Assembly: GCA_902491475.1 (NCBI GenBank)
Contig: CABUHY010000009.1
Coordinates: 15,733 to 79,732 of the forward strand
Source of the DNA: an uncultured Eubacteriales bacterium
GTDB taxonomy: Bacteria; Bacillota; Clostridia; Oscillospirales; Acutalibacteraceae
Direction: 5' to 3'
DNA length: 64,000 bases
This document shows, piece after piece, positions 10,289 to 17,958 of this stretch (position 1 is its first letter; every line of letters starts with the position of its first letter). The notes beneath the pieces are model-generated. The model was not told the origin of the DNA, made no database searches, and saw nothing but the letters and a program-made list of their open reading frames with translations. The translations under genes were made by a program, and so were the position numbers.

Positions 10289-11166
10289 TTCAAATCACCT
10301 CTTTTTTTATTTATTATTTTCACAAGCTCCGATTCCATACCGTCAAAAATGATGTTTTCAATTAAGGGCTTATAGCAGTTTTTGTCAAGCAGCTCTAAAG
10401 CAAGCCCCGTTTCGTTTGCGGTAAGGCGAACGGACCTGATAATATCGTTTTCAATATCGGGATTTTTGTTTGCAAGATATGACTTATCAAGCTTATATTT
10501 TTGAGCAAACGGGTTATACGAGCCTGTTTTTATGTCGTCCTCAAGGTCGTCAAAGGCGTCGGTCAAATATACCCATCTGCCGAGGCAATAACCCACTCTT
10601 TCGGCTACACGCCTCTGTGTTTCGTTTTCAATGCCGTCCGAAAATATTTTTTGAAGCGAAAGCGCTGTGGGATGAGCCGCCCTGTCAATGCTGTCGGTCT
10701 TTTCGTCCTCGACTCTCGCCTGCTCCTCAATCGATGATTTTATTATAGCGTCATAATTTGAATATTTCTTTACGGCTTTGTTAAACTTTATTTTAATATA
10801 CGGATAAACAAGGCGGGAAAGAAGCTTTTTCGGAAACTTTCCGTCGTGTAAATTGTCAAGCACCTTGTAATAAAACATAATTACCGTCAATGCGGCGGCG
10901 TCTTTCAGATAGCTGTCCATTTCGATGTAATTGCACTTTTTAAGCGGATTGAACCTGCAAACGCCCCTGTGAGCGCAATCGGGCTTTGGCTGAAATACGG
11001 TCTTTCTGAAAATCGCATAGAAGGTTGCGTCGTATGTGAGCAAAAACCTTGCAAACAAACCGTATTCCTTGCCCAATGTCTTACAAAGCGAGCAGTATAT
11101 CGCCTTATAGGTTTCAAAATCTTTAATTTTTAACTCAGGCTTATCGGGCTTGACATAGCCGAACAA
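10285..11166 (-). CDS. DUF5685 family protein
   Basis: A 293-residue, mostly helical protein beginning FGYVKPDKPELK, as in DUF5685 proteins of Clostridia. Two cysteine clusters are visible (CSLC near residue 31; CAHRGVC and a further Cys near 65-78) and an aspartate-rich motif DDLEDD near 205, which could bind metal. The start is a TTG at 11166 with GAGGTG upstream; no nearby ATG fits as well. It begins 11 bp after the metF stop and overlaps the J-protein gene by 4 bp. Function unknown. Confidence 0.8.
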   Translation of the reverse strand: MFGYVKPDKPELKIKDFETYKAIYCSLCKTLGKEYGLFARFLLTYDATFYAIFRKTVFQPKPDCAHRGVCRFNPLKKCNYIEMDSYLKDAAALTVIMFYYKVLDNLHDGKFPKKLLSRLVYPYIKIKFNKAVKKYSNYDAIIKSSIEEQARVEDEKTDSIDRAAHPTALSLQKIFSDGIENETQRRVAERVGYCLGRWVYLTDAFDDLEDDIKTGSYNPFAQKYKLDKSYLANKNPDIENDIIRSVRLTANETGLALELLDKNCYKPLIENIIFDGMESELVKIINKKRGDLK

Positions 11167-11177
11167 GAAATCACCTC

Positions 11178-12041
11178 TTAAAGAATTGAAGAAAGATTAT
11201 GCATTATAGCCCCTGCAACCTCGGGCTTGTTCATTGTGTAAATATGGATACCGTTTACGCCGTTCGCAATCAAATCAATTATCTGCTCTGTAGCATACGC
11301 AATGCCTGCCTGCTGAAGAGAAACAGGGTCATCTGAAAACCTGTCGAGCATAATTTTGAACCTTGACGGAAGAGTAGCGCCCGAAAGAGCACAGCTTCGT
11401 TTAATCTGCGCAGGGTTCATAACGGGCATAATTCCCGCAATTACGGGAACATCGATACCGACCTTCAGCGCCCTGTAAAGGAAGCTGTAAAGTGCCGTGT
11501 TGTCAAAGAACATCTGTGTTACAAGATACTGCGCACCGCAGTCAACCTTTTCTTTAAGATGCAACAAATCCTCATTGGAGTTTTTAGACTCGACATGACC
11601 CTCGGGGTAACACGCCGCACCGACCGAAAAGCCGCCGAACTCCAAAATCCTCTCAACAAGCTGTGAAGCGTATCTGTAATAATTCGGGTCGTCGGGATTG
11701 TAGTTCTCGGGCAAATCGCCTCGAAGAGCCAAAATATTGTCAATTCCCTTGTCTCTAAGCTCCGCAAGTATGCCGTCTATCTCCTCTTTTGTGGATGAAG
11801 CACAGGTAAGGTGCGCCATTGAAGGTGTATGAAGCTCGTTTTGAATGTACGAAGCAATCCTCGGTGTGTTCTGTGAAGTTCCGCCGCCTGCGCCGTATGT
11901 TACGCTGATAAAATCCGGTTTGAGAAGAGAGAGCTTTTCAACCGATTTCAGCACGGGCTCGAACGGAGCGTTGTTTTTTGGCGGGAACACCTCGAAAGAA
12001 GTTGAAATTTCGCCGCTTTTTAATATTTCGTTGATATACAT
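11178..12041 (-). CDS. metF: Methylenetetrahydrofolate reductase
   Basis: Reduces 5,10-methylene-THF to 5-methyl-THF for methionine synthesis or one-carbon metabolism. The FAD-binding TIM-barrel family is recognised by SFEVFPPK near residue 15, SVTYGAGG near 46, ALRGD near 105 and YPEGH near 149. The frame stays open upstream to 12275, but the start is placed at the ATG at 12041 because it has GAGGGA at correct spacing and the N-terminus MYINEILK aligns with the family. This gives 287 residues, normal length. A possible promoter (TTGTGA, 16 bp, TATACT) lies upstream. Confidence 0.95.
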   Translation of the reverse strand: MYINEILKSGEISTSFEVFPPKNNAPFEPVLKSVEKLSLLKPDFISVTYGAGGGTSQNTPRIASYIQNELHTPSMAHLTCASSTKEEIDGILAELRDKGIDNILALRGDLPENYNPDDPNYYRYASQLVERILEFGGFSVGAACYPEGHVESKNSNEDLLHLKEKVDCGAQYLVTQMFFDNTALYSFLYRALKVGIDVPVIAGIMPVMNPAQIKRSCALSGATLPSRFKIMLDRFSDDPVSLQQAGIAYATEQIIDLIANGVNGIHIYTMNKPEVAGAIMHNLSSIL

Positions 12042-12155
12042 ATTATCCCTCGTTAATAAAAACATTTTTGCAATTACAGTATATGATACCACAAACAGCT
12101 CACAAAAAACAACATATCCTCCCCTCAGTCGTACATTTTTTACATTTTGTTTACA

Positions 12156-12190
12156 AATTAAGGCGGTACGAAAGCCGTACCGCCTTAATT
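12156..12190 (-). terminator. Intrinsic terminator of the cobalamin-linked pair
   Basis: A stem of 15 bp (outer arm AATTAAGGCGGTAC and its complement) with a 5-base loop lies 6 bp downstream of the DUF4430 lipoprotein stop, followed on the minus strand by T-rich sequence. It separates that unit from metF. Confidence 0.85.
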
Positions 12191-12195
12191 CATTA

Positions 12196-12900
12196 TTATA
12201 CATCACCCATATTACAGGTATAGACAAATTCAACCCTGTCCCCCTCACGCAGAGGGTAGCTTTTGGTTGAAACATTCGGGAAGTTACCGTTTACCTTATA
12301 CATCCATCCGCTGTACGGTCCGCAGTCAAACTCGGAAAGTCCGCTTATTGTTCTCACATATCCGCTTGAAGCGATACTGTAAGTTATGCGGTTTTCTTTC
12401 AGAATTTTTTTAAGTGCCGACATAACGCTCTCCCCGTTTTTTACCTCAATCGAAGAAGTTCGGAGAATTATGCCGTCCGCAGGCAGAACCTGCGCAAAAG
12501 AGCCCTGTGACAGAATGCCGTAGTTTATCGCATTATGACATTCCACGGAAAATGTAACTGTGATTTTCTCATTTTCCGAAGCTGTCGCCTGTTGAGCCGA
12601 AGTTGTCGGCACGGGCGTCAGTTCAATGTGCTGCGGTGCGGAGGTTGCGGTTTCAACAGGCTGTGCCGTTTCGGGAGACGGCGAAGGCTGCTGCTTGGAT
12701 TGTCCCCGCTGTGTTGTCTGCGAAGCGTCGGCATCCGCCGAAGTTTCGATTTGCGTCTCTTCGGCAGACGGCATTTCGCTTGTATATTCGCTTTCTGCCT
12801 CGGTACTTGTTTCTGCGGGCTCTGCGGAAGTATCATTCTTTCCGCAGGCGCTCAAAAGAAACAGTACCGCAAGCAAAAGAGCAAGAAGTTTAGTCTTCAT
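12196..12900 (-). CDS. DUF4430 lipoprotein, likely cobalamin-binding beta domain
   Basis: A signal peptide ending in lipobox LSAC (Cys at residue 19) makes this a membrane-anchored lipoprotein. A Ser/Thr/Glu/Gln/Pro-rich linker spans about residues 25-105. The C-terminal part (about 110-234) is a DUF4430 domain, with GWMYKVNG and a final EGDRVEFVY. DUF4430 is the fold of the C-terminal beta domain of intrinsic factor and transcobalamin. The start overlaps the upstream gene by 11 bp and has only a weak A/G-rich ribosome site, so translational coupling is likely. With the B12 riboswitch upstream, surface cobalamin capture is the inferred role. Confidence 0.85.
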   Translation of the reverse strand: MKTKLLALLLAVLFLLSACGKNDTSAEPAETSTEAESEYTSEMPSAEETQIETSADADASQTTQRGQSKQQPSPSPETAQPVETATSAPQHIELTPVPTTSAQQATASENEKITVTFSVECHNAINYGILSQGSFAQVLPADGIILRTSSIEVKNGESVMSALKKILKENRITYSIASSGYVRTISGLSEFDCGPYSGWMYKVNGNFPNVSTKSYPLREGDRVEFVYTCNMGDV

Positions 12901-14047
12901 CTTTTTTTCTTACAACAAGTGCCGCTGCGCCTGTTACAAGTGCAAGACTTACGAATACCGACATTGCGGCATTACCGCCCGTTCTCGGGATATTGACCTT
13001 TTCGCCCGTTGCCCTTGTAACGGAAGCCTCAACTGTTGTCTCTGCCGCCGTTGTGGTTTCGGGAGCTGTTGTTTCGGGGTCGGTTGAGCTCTCTTCAACC
13101 TCGGGAGCAACATATTTGTAAATACCCTTACCGCCTGCCGCATGGCTCTTAACATCAAGAAGAGCGATCAAGGTCTGATAAGATGTCATTGTGTTGTCGG
13201 CACCTTGGTAATCCTTTGCGGCGCCTGTTTCAGCGTTAATGTATGTTTTAAGCGCAGTTACGGAGTCGTCGCAATCCTTTCCGAGGCAGTTCTTTGCGAT
13301 AATCGCCTGTGCGGTTGACTCTGCCGACGGAGAGTTCCATACTACATAACCGTAAGAGCCGTCTGCAAACTTCTGAGTCTCGAGATAAGCATATGCCTTG
13401 TCGATAGCGGTTGCAACCTCGGGAACCGATTTGAAATCGGCAAGCGCCTGAAGAACGAAAGAGGTTGTGTCGGGGTCGGAAGAAATGCCGTAACCGGTGT
13501 CAACCGAGCACCACGGGAAACCGCCGTCGTCCTGCTGAGCCGCAAGAATTGTATCGATAGCAGCTTTTCTAACGCCGCTGTATTCGGGAGCTTCTTTATA
13601 ATCAAGAGCTATAAGCGGATAATAAAGACTGCTGAGATATGTCTGAGTTGTGTAATCAACCGCTTTAAGAGCTGCGAGCATATCGTGACCGCCGATGTCT
13701 TTGGTATCAAGACCGTTAGCGTCGGCTGCAAGATAAAGCAAAGCAAAATTCGCAGGTGTAAGCGTTGAATACTTTTCCTGAACTATTGTGTTAATGTAAT
13801 TCTTAAATTCGGGATATGCGGTTGTGTTTCCCGCTTTCGAGAGAACGAGAACAGTCCACAAAACATCCGTGTCAAGCGCAGATGTATCTTCAAAATCAAA
13901 GCCTGTTTTCTCGCTGTTTGCAAGCCATGAAACAAGGCCGTTGATTTCACTGTCAACGTTTTGTGCGGAAACCTGAGTTACAAGCACACAGAAGAGCATT
14001 GCAACTGCAAGAATACCCGAAAGTACTTTGTTGAATTTCTTTTTCAT
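12890..14047 (-). CDS. Wall-anchored alpha/alpha-barrel (prenyltransferase/squalene-repeat-like) protein, likely cobalamin-binding
   Basis: 385 residues. A signal peptide (MKKKFNKVLSG to about residue 29) precedes a domain of paired helices with QW-like repeats (QQDDGGFPW, QKFADGSYGY), the fold shared by terpene cyclases and the alpha domain of transcobalamin/intrinsic factor. A Thr/Glu-rich linker and a sortase-type signal (IPRTGG, hydrophobic helix, RKKDED) end the protein. The start is the ATG at 14047 with GGAGG five bases upstream; an open extension runs into the leader RNA and is rejected. It is the first gene after a cobalamin riboswitch and terminator. The B12-binding role is inferred from fold and regulation. 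Confidence 0.85.
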   Translation of the reverse strand: MKKKFNKVLSGILAVAMLFCVLVTQVSAQNVDSEINGLVSWLANSEKTGFDFEDTSALDTDVLWTVLVLSKAGNTTAYPEFKNYINTIVQEKYSTLTPANFALLYLAADANGLDTKDIGGHDMLAALKAVDYTTQTYLSSLYYPLIALDYKEAPEYSGVRKAAIDTILAAQQDDGGFPWCSVDTGYGISSDPDTTSFVLQALADFKSVPEVATAIDKAYAYLETQKFADGSYGYVVWNSPSAESTAQAIIAKNCLGKDCDDSVTALKTYINAETGAAKDYQGADNTMTSYQTLIALLDVKSHAAGGKGIYKYVAPEVEESSTDPETTAPETTTAAETTVEASVTRATGEKVNIPRTGGNAAMSVFVSLALVTGAAALVVRKKDED

Positions 14048-14074
14048 TTTTACCTCCAATGATATTCTTTCAAC

Positions 14075-14107
14075 AAAAAAGAGGCGGACACGCACAGCGG
14101 TCCGCTC
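14075..14107 (-). terminator. Riboswitch expression-platform terminator
   Basis: On the minus strand GAGCGGAC pairs with GTCCGCCTC (one bulge) and is followed directly by a T-run. It sits between the cobalamin aptamer and the ribosome binding site of the alpha-barrel gene, as expected for transcription shut-off when B12 is bound. Confidence 0.85.
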
Positions 14108-14169
14108 AAAGTACAAATAAAGAAGGTTAAAACTTTATATGCACATCCTGCTTTCCCACCGAAAGAGAT

Positions 14170-14340
14170 TTGCGGTTCTAAGGCAGGTCTCCTGACTCGG
14201 ACATACACATTTGCCGCCTTCCCGCTTTCGCAGTGGCATATCGGCAAACGCTGTTCCATACAGTAGCGGGGGCTGTTACGGCATCTCACCGTATTCCCTT
14301 TTAATCCGAACACGCAGTGGCGCATACGGAACCAAAGAAC
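14170..14340 (-). promoter_or_regulatory. Cobalamin (B12) riboswitch aptamer
   Basis: Read on the minus strand, the conserved blocks occur in order: GGTTCC (P1 5' side), TTAAAAGGGAA, GGTGAGATGCCG, the core CAGCCCCCGCTACTGT, GAGTCAGGAGACCTGCC, then GAACC closing P1. These are the hallmark B12-box elements. Downstream lies a terminator and then the two-gene cobalamin-binding-like unit, so repression by B12 is expected. Confidence 0.97.
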
Positions 14341-14349
14341 ATTTTTACA

Positions 14350-14422
14350 CGGTAAACCGCCGGCTTTCCCGATAAGTCTGCGATTTACCGTTTAATTTTA
14401 CCACAAAACAAAAATATTTCAA
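14350..14422 (-). promoter_or_regulatory. Promoter and 5' hairpin of the B12-riboswitch transcript
   Basis: On the minus strand a -35 TTGAAA (14417-14422) and -10 TAAAAT (14395-14400) are 16 bp apart. The predicted transcript would begin with a hairpin at 14350-14390 (11-bp stem CGGTAAATCGC / GCGGTTTACCG), upstream of the aptamer and not part of its usual consensus. No gene lies in 14048-14499; it holds this promoter, the riboswitch and the terminator. Confidence 0.6.
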
Positions 14423-14499
14423 CATTTCGGGAAAATATTATTATAAAAATATCGACACACAAGGCGTTTTGACTTATAATATCCGAGAGGTGACACAAA

Positions 14500-15174
14500 A
14501 TGAACACTTTCAAAACAGAGCTTCACGCCCACACGGCTGAAACGAGCAACTGCGGCAAAGCCACGGCAAAGGAGCTTGTCGAGGGCTATATCGGTGCAGG
14601 CTACAAAACCGTTGTCATAACCGACCATTTAAGCACGCACACATATTTCAGATATGACTATGACAATATGTCGTGGGACGACAAAATAGATGTATTTATG
14701 CTCGGCTACAACGCCGCAAAGGAAGCGGCAAAAGACAGAATAAACATACTGCTCGGTATGGAAATGCGTTTTGACTGCAAGAGCGCCAACGATTATCTTG
14801 TCTTCGGCGTAAGCGAGGACTTTTTGCGTAATAACGGCGATTTGATAAATATGAATATCCGTTCTTTTTCGGAGCTGGTACACAAAAACGGACTTTTGAT
14901 ATTTCAGGCGCACCCTTTCCGCAAGGATATGGACAGAGTGCCTGCAAGCCTGCTTGACGGAGTTGAGGTGCACAACGGCTGCGTCCGTCACGACTCGCAC
15001 AACGACAAGGCTATGGAATGGGCAGACAAATACGGTCTGCTCAAAAGTTCGGGTTCCGACTATCATCAAATCGACGATGTCGCACACGGCGGAATTATAA
15101 CGGAAAACGAAATAAAGACCAACGCCGACCTTTTATCGACACTCAGAAGCCGTAATTATGAGCTGATACTGTAA
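14500..15174 (+). CDS. PHP-domain phosphoesterase-like protein
   Basis: 224 residues forming a stand-alone PHP domain: metal motifs ELHAHT (residues 7-12), ITDH near 46, QAHP near 138, and SGSDYH near 186-191. Such single-domain PHP proteins are metal-dependent phosphoesterases related to the histidinol phosphatase/PolIIIA PHP fold; the substrate cannot be told. The ATG has GAGAGGTG upstream. It is monocistronic, divergent from the riboswitch unit and convergent with degV. Confidence 0.88.
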   Translation: MNTFKTELHAHTAETSNCGKATAKELVEGYIGAGYKTVVITDHLSTHTYFRYDYDNMSWDDKIDVFMLGYNAAKEAAKDRINILLGMEMRFDCKSANDYLVFGVSEDFLRNNGDLINMNIRSFSELVHKNGLLIFQAHPFRKDMDRVPASLLDGVEVHNGCVRHDSHNDKAMEWADKYGLLKSSGSDYHQIDDVAHGGIITENEIKTNADLLSTLRSRNYELIL

Positions 15175-15191
15175 TGCTTAATCATAGAAAA

Positions 15192-15223
15192 CGACCCGAA
15201 GCGAAAAGCTTCGGGTTGTTTTT
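15192..15223. terminator. Intrinsic terminator between PHP gene and degV
   Basis: Stem CGACCCGAAGC / GCTTCGGGTTG with a five-base loop, followed by a T-run on the plus strand; upstream A-rich sequence lets it also serve the convergent degV gene. Confidence 0.88.
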
Positions 15224-15239
15224 GTATGTGCGTAAATTT

Positions 15240-16127
15240 TTATTTTTCTCTCGGTGCGCCGCAGAAGAAGAGAGCTACCGTGCCGGGTCCCGTATGAGCT
15301 CCGATAACGGTACCGATGTCAAAAATCTTTACCTTGCCCTTCATCTTCGGAAATCTCTTTTCGATTTCCGCAACAACTGCGTTTGCGTCGTCGATACAAG
15401 CGGAGTTTGAAATAAAGCACTTGCCGTCATAATCCGTTCCGTTGTCGGCGAACTGAACCATCTTGTCAACGGCGGTCATAACAGCCTTGTTCTTTCCCCT
15501 GCACTTCTCAACGGGAATGAGCTTGCCTGCGTCGTCAACTCTGAGGAGCGGACAAATGTGGAGAAGCGTACCGAACCAGCCTGCCGCTGCGGAAACTCTG
15601 CCGCCTCTGATATAGCTTGTGAGGTCCGTTGAGAAGAACCAGTGATGGATATTGTGCTTATATCTTTCAACAAATTCAACGGTTTCTTCATATGACTTGC
15701 CGTCTTTTCTCATATCGGCAGCAAGCGAAACCAAAAGTCCGTAACCCGAAGAAGCGGAAATAGAGTCAACTATCGTAAGCTTTGCGTCGGGATATTTCTC
15801 GAAAATTTCCTGCTGTGCAAGCAGGGCTGAATTGTAAGAGCCCGAAATGCCCGAGGAAAGAGAAATATGGAGAACCGCTTTGCCCTCTTTTATGAACTTC
15901 TCAAAGAAATCCACATACTGACCTACGCCAACCTGCGAGGTGGTGGGCTCGCTGCCCTGCGCCATCTTTTTATAGAACTCGGAAATAGGCATTGACTCGC
16001 CCAAATCGTCGGGATATTCTTTTCCGTCAAGATTGAAGTGGAAACAGGTATACTCAATGTTGTTTTCTTTCAGGAATTCTCTTGAAAGGTCTGCTGTCGA
16101 ACAGCAGGAAATAATAAAATCGCTCAT
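15240..16127 (-). CDS. DegV family fatty-acid-binding protein
   Basis: DegV/FakB-type proteins bind a fatty acid and present it to fatty acid kinase FakA for phosphorylation. The family is recognised by an N-terminal strand ending CCSTADL, PTTSQ near residue 88, ISLSSGISGSYNSA near 114, and GGRVSAAAGWFG near 176. Its 295 residues are normal. The start ATG has TGGTGAT just upstream; this site lies inside an inverted repeat (see separate entry), which may affect translation. No fakA is in the window. Confidence 0.93.
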   Translation of the reverse strand: MSDFIISCCSTADLSREFLKENNIEYTCFHFNLDGKEYPDDLGESMPISEFYKKMAQGSEPTTSQVGVGQYVDFFEKFIKEGKAVLHISLSSGISGSYNSALLAQQEIFEKYPDAKLTIVDSISASSGYGLLVSLAADMRKDGKSYEETVEFVERYKHNIHHWFFSTDLTSYIRGGRVSAAAGWFGTLLHICPLLRVDDAGKLIPVEKCRGKNKAVMTAVDKMVQFADNGTDYDGKCFISNSACIDDANAVVAEIEKRFPKMKGKVKIFDIGTVIGAHTGPGTVALFFCGAPREK

Positions 16128-16129
16128 TT

Positions 16130-16257
16130 AAATCACCATAGCCTTTCAGGCAACAAATAGTTTATTAAAAATCACCTAATTTAACCTGCGTTGCCTGAAC
16201 AGGCGTGGATGGTGATTTCTGCCGGCTCAAAATTTTGCCAAAGGCGAATTTTGAGGG
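16130..16257 (-). promoter_or_regulatory. Structured leader upstream of degV (nested inverted repeats)
   Basis: AAATCACCAT at 16130-16139 pairs with ATGGTGATTT at 16209-16218, and inside it TTCAGGCAAC (16145-16154) pairs with GTTGCCTGAA (16191-16200). One arm contains the degV Shine-Dalgarno. A further copy of AAATCACC at 16169-16176 gives an alternative partner. A separate hairpin with arms CTCAAAATT / AATTTTGAG and inner GCC-TTT-GGC lies at 16228-16257. It could be a translational control element or a small MITE-like palindrome. Confidence 0.5.
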
Positions 16258-16302
16258 CAATATAATTATGATTAGTGTGATTTTTAACACTGATCTCCTT
16301 GA

Positions 16303-17937
16303 TTAAGTGTTGTTCTTGGGCTTCTTGCTGACGCTCCACGCAATGTTTGTCGCATGGTCGGCAACACGCTCGAAGTCCGTAATTGTATTTATAAAGAGCA
16401 TTCCTGCCCTTGTATTGCATTTGTGTGCGTTAAGCCGCTCGATATGAGACTGCTCGAAATTCGTCTGCATATCGTCTACCGAGGACTCGTATTCGCTCAA
16501 CTCCTCCGCCTTTTCACTGTCAAGTGTCTGCGAAGTGAAAGCCTCAATCGAACCGTCGATAAGCATCAAAGTGGTTTCGTACATTTCACGAAGCTCCTTT
16601 TCGCCCTCGGTTGAAATTTCAATTCCCTCGTCAACCCTCGATTTCGCCGCTTCTTCAAGGTTTTGCGCATGGTCGCCGATACGCTCGATATCGTTGATAA
16701 CATGGAAAACCCGTCCGATATATTTTGCGTCGGAATAGCTTAAATCAAGCGCATTTATCTTGACAAGAATCGGCGTAATATGGTGGTTAAGGTAATTGAT
16801 AACCTCTTCCGTATGCTGAACCTCGTCAAAATGTTCGCAGGATTTATTAAGCAAATCCTCCGAGGCAAGGCTGAAATTCTGCCTTGCAAGACCCGCCATT
16901 CTGTGAACTTCCTTTGAAACCTGTGCCACCGCAAACGGAGGTGTGTTTATCATAAGGTTATCGACATACTGAAGCTTGAAATCGTCCTCCGAGGAGTCCT
17001 TCTTGTCGGGAACGATAAGGCAGGCAAGCTTGACAAGAACCTTGTCCGCAAACGGGAACATAATTACCGTTGAAACCACATTGAATATGATATGAACCAA
17101 CGACAACTGCATCATTGTGTTGTCCGTCAGTGACTCAATCCAATCCGTAAACGGCAGGAATTTTGTAAGAAGTATGAATATCACGGTACCGAACACATTG
17201 AAAAGAACATGCATAACGGCTGTCCTTTTTGAATTTTTCTTTGTACCGATTGAGGAAATAAGCGCCGTAACGCAAGTACCGATATTCTGACCGTAAATGA
17301 CATAAGCCGCAAAGTGAAGCGGTATCAAGCCCTGTGAAGCCAAAGCCTGCAAAATACCGATGCTCGCCGCCGAGCTTTGAATTACCGCCGTGATTACCGT
17401 ACCTATGAGTATTGCGACAATCGGGTTGTCGGCATTCATAAGCCATTCGGTAAACACGGGAGAGCTTGCAAGCGGCTCCATAGCCTCTTTCATCAGCGTC
17501 ATACCGAGGAAAAGCATACCGAAGCCCGTAATTGCAAGGCCTATGTGCTTTTGAGTGTTTTTCTTGGTAAGCATCGTCATAAACACGCCGATACCTATCG
17601 CAATAGGCGCATATTTGCCTATATCGAGCGAAACAAGAATACTTGTGGTGGTCGTACCGATATTGGCGCCCATAATAACGCCGATAGCCTGGGTAAGGTT
17701 CATTATACCCGTGTTTACGAAACCGACTACCATAACAGTTGTGGTCGAAGAGCTTTGAATAAGCGTTGTTATAACAAAGCCCACAAGCACCGCCATAAAC
17801 CTGTTGCTTGTCATTTTTTCAAGCAATACTTTCAGCTTGGCGCCCGCTGCGAGCTCAAGCCCCTCACCTAGGATTTTTATTCCGTAGAGTAAAAGTCCCA
17901 GACCGCTCAAAAGCGTTGCAATGTTTCCAAATCCCAT
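16303..17937 (-). CDS. Na+/Pi cotransporter family protein with PhoU-like C-terminal domain (paralogue 1)
   Basis: 544 residues. Two internally repeated transporter halves carry the NptA/PNaS signature (QSSSTTTVMVVGFVN near residue 61; QSSAASIGILQAL near 186; GQNIGTCVTALISS near 214). From about residue 340 a helical PhoU-like domain follows, with DIERIGDHAQN and DFERVADHATN. The family imports phosphate with sodium. The start has GAGG upstream. It lies 21 bp after the GH20 gene, so the two are likely cotranscribed. No Pho-box-like repeat was seen here, unlike paralogue 2. Confidence 0.92.
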   Translation of the reverse strand: MGFGNIATLLSGLGLLLYGIKILGEGLELAAGAKLKVLLEKMTSNRFMAVLVGFVITTLIQSSSTTTVMVVGFVNTGIMNLTQAIGVIMGANIGTTTTSILVSLDIGKYAPIAIGIGVFMTMLTKKNTQKHIGLAITGFGMLFLGMTLMKEAMEPLASSPVFTEWLMNADNPIVAILIGTVITAVIQSSAASIGILQALASQGLIPLHFAAYVIYGQNIGTCVTALISSIGTKKNSKRTAVMHVLFNVFGTVIFILLTKFLPFTDWIESLTDNTMMQLSLVHIIFNVVSTVIMFPFADKVLVKLACLIVPDKKDSSEDDFKLQYVDNLMINTPPFAVAQVSKEVHRMAGLARQNFSLASEDLLNKSCEHFDEVQHTEEVINYLNHHITPILVKINALDLSYSDAKYIGRVFHVINDIERIGDHAQNLEEAAKSRVDEGIEISTEGEKELREMYETTLMLIDGSIEAFTSQTLDSEKAEELSEYESSVDDMQTNFEQSHIERLNAHKCNTRAGMLFINTITDFERVADHATNIAWSVSKKPKNNT

Positions 17938-17958
17938 TTATTAAGTCCTCAAATCCCG

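Noticed and set aside
12042..12275. N-terminal extension of metF by 78 residues
   Set aside because: The frame is open, but the extension runs through the terminator and promoter region, matches no MetF domain, and the ATG at 12041 has a proper ribosome site.
14048..14325. Open frames through the B12 riboswitch (including an N-terminal extension of the alpha-barrel gene)
   Set aside because: They lie within a structured RNA and terminator; the chosen start has GGAGG and begins a clear signal peptide.
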